Positions 5,749 to 6,340 of a stretch of DNA of 6,340 bases are shown in pieces. Under the pieces are notes generated by a model that saw only the letters and a list, made by a program, of their open reading frames with translations, did not search any database and was not told where the DNA came from. The stretch covers positions 1 through 6,340 of the forward strand of contig JAFDWD010000319.1 in the NCBI GenBank assembly GCA_018268695.1, given 5' to 3'. The stretch's first letter is position 1, and the number at the start of each line of letters is the position of its first letter. Source of the DNA: Actinomycetota bacterium (GTDB taxonomy: Bacteria; Actinomycetota; Thermoleophilia; Solirubrobacterales; 70-9). The position numbers and the translations under genes were made by a program.

Positions 5749-5754
5749 ACAATA
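5749..5754 (-). promoter_or_regulatory. Candidate -10 element for the hydrolase gene
   Basis: TATTGT on the minus strand matches TANNNT and lies nine bases before the hydrolase ATG, predicting a very short leader. The -35 box would fall near 5772-5777, inside the dyad at 5765-5790, although no TTGACA-like hexamer is present there. No Shine-Dalgarno precedes the ATG. Confidence 0.38.
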
Positions 5755-5764
5755 TCGAACGGTG

Positions 5765-5790
5765 CGATCATTCCCCGGTGGCCTTGATCG
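5765..5790. promoter_or_regulatory. 26-base dyad, candidate operator shared by the hydrolase and the regulator
   Basis: CGATCA (5765-5770) and TGATCG (5785-5790) form a perfect inverted repeat with 14 bases between. The spacer adds a matching CC (5774-5775) and GG (5780-5781), giving the symmetric pattern CGATCA-N3-CC-N4-GG-N3-TGATCG. The centre falls at the GTG start of the regulator. The dyad also covers the expected -35 region of the divergent hydrolase promoter. A dimeric winged-helix repressor binding here could control both genes. Binding is an inference. Confidence 0.38.
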
Positions 5791-6302
5791 ACGTTCTTCT
5801 AAGCCCGCTGCGCCTGCGTCTCATACATGCGGTCTCCGACGGCGAACCTTTCACGACGGCGGAGCTGGGCAAGCGGTTTCCGGATGTGTCGAAAGCGACG
5901 ATCTACAGGCAGGTCGCTGTTCTCGGCGAGCACGGCCTGCTCGAGATCGTCGGGGAGGAGCGCAAGAGGGGCGGAACGGAGCGGACCTATCGGCTCAAGT
6001 CCGGCTCCGCCGCGATGGACCCCGGTGCGATGGCTGCCCTGACGGCGGATCAGCACCGCGAGCTTTTCACCGCCGCAATGGGCGGACTGATCGCGGAGTT
6101 TGCCTTCTACCTCACGAGCGAGGACGCCGATCCCTACGCCGACGCTGTCTCTTACCGCCAGTTCTCCCTGTGGTTATCTGACAAAGAGAAGACGCAGTTG
6201 GTCGAAACAATCGCCGCTGCACTCAAATCGGTGTGGGCGAACAAACCCGGCGACGACCGCCGCCGCCACGTTCTCAGCACGATCCTCTTTCCGACCGATT
6301 GA
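5778..6302 (+). CDS. Winged helix-turn-helix transcriptional regulator (ArsR-like)
   Basis: A 174-residue DNA-binding regulator. Residues 5-75 form a winged helix: SPLRLRLIHAV (helix 1), TTAELGKRF (helix 2), the recognition helix SKATIYRQVAVLGEHGLL at 38-55, and a wing to about residue 73 ending in ERTYRL. This matches the ArsR/HTH_20-type regulators that begin 'LSP.R...H.l'. The C-terminal part (about 85-170) is mostly helical, with an FYL..ED and a (Q/L)W(L)SD(K/E)E-like segment found in related actinobacterial regulators; it probably dimerises or senses a ligand. No metal-binding cysteines are present, so it is unlikely to be a classical metal sensor. The GTG start is chosen because it begins helix 1 directly and no in-frame start precedes it; a TTG two codons later is possible. 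It is divergent from the hydrolase, which it may regulate along with itself through the dyad at its start. Confidence 0.9.
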   Translation: MALIDVLLSPLRLRLIHAVSDGEPFTTAELGKRFPDVSKATIYRQVAVLGEHGLLEIVGEERKRGGTERTYRLKSGSAAMDPGAMAALTADQHRELFTAAMGGLIAEFAFYLTSEDADPYADAVSYRQFSLWLSDKEKTQLVETIAAALKSVWANKPGDDRRRHVLSTILFPTD

Positions 6303-6313
6303 TCGCTACGAAG

Positions 6314-6327
6314 GGCTTTCTAGAGCC
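6314..6327 (+). terminator. Weak hairpin after the regulator gene
   Basis: GGCT (6314-6317) pairs with AGCC (6324-6327), with one T-G wobble inside and a four-base loop, 12 bases after the regulator stop. No T tract follows. The window ends 13 bases later, so whether this is a real terminator cannot be judged. Confidence 0.2.
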
Positions 6328-6340
6328 AAATCTGGGACAT

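Noticed and set aside
5191..5787. 198-codon + strand frame opposite the hydrolase gene
   Set aside because: Antisense shadow of the conserved alpha/beta-hydrolase core; no domain and it overlaps the divergent promoter region.
1..6340. Search for a mobile element, CRISPR array, tRNA/rRNA or defence system
   Set aside because: No transposase, integrase, nuclease-defence or toxin-antitoxin protein, no regularly spaced DNA repeats and no tRNA-like cloverleaf were found; the gene content reads as ordinary chromosome.

Overview
The window is compact, high-GC bacterial DNA with seven genes, one of them cut by the left edge. It fits an actinobacterium, possibly of the Thermoleophilia/Solirubrobacterales type. 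This rests on three things: GTG/TTG starts with weak or absent Shine-Dalgarno sequences, a 28-residue helical repeat of a kind I associate with Actinobacteria, and a secreted protein ending in a two-cysteine Ig-like module (the 'FRCRLD...FVRC' pattern) that I associate with this class. The placement is an inference from protein style, with no marker gene to confirm it.

Layout. Bases 1-1012 carry, on the + strand, the 3' part of a ClpP protease gene (catalytic Ser, His and Asp all visible) and, 11 bases later, a small SprT-like zinc metalloprotease. They converge on a minus-strand gene for a small membrane protein (1061-1456), and a strong hairpin lies between them. A 68-base divergent gap leads to a + strand Fpg/Nei-family DNA glycosylase (1525-2286), which has alanine instead of the usual catalytic proline behind its initiator methionine. 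This gene converges on a minus-strand gene for a secreted protein with three tandem ~130-residue PPC-like domains and a C-terminal Ig-like module (2296-3978). Another hairpin covers both stop codons. Upstream on the minus strand are a GNAT acetyltransferase (4042-4488), a 132-base gap with hairpins, and an alpha/beta hydrolase carrying a C-terminal 28-residue helical repeat (4621-5739). Only 38 bases away, a helix-turn-helix regulator runs the other way (5778-6302). A 26-base dyad in the gap is a candidate operator for that pair.

How the parts relate. This looks mainly like ordinary chromosomal housekeeping and accessory sequence. There is no transposase, phage gene, tRNA, rRNA or CRISPR array, and no evident new multi-gene system. 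The pairing with most functional content is the hydrolase with its divergent regulator. The most unusual molecular detail is the Pro2-to-Ala change in the Nei-like enzyme. Several minus-strand genes have a TANNNT hexamer 6-9 bases before the start codon, which suggests leaderless or nearly leaderless mRNAs. Most gene ends have short GC-rich hairpins without T tracts.
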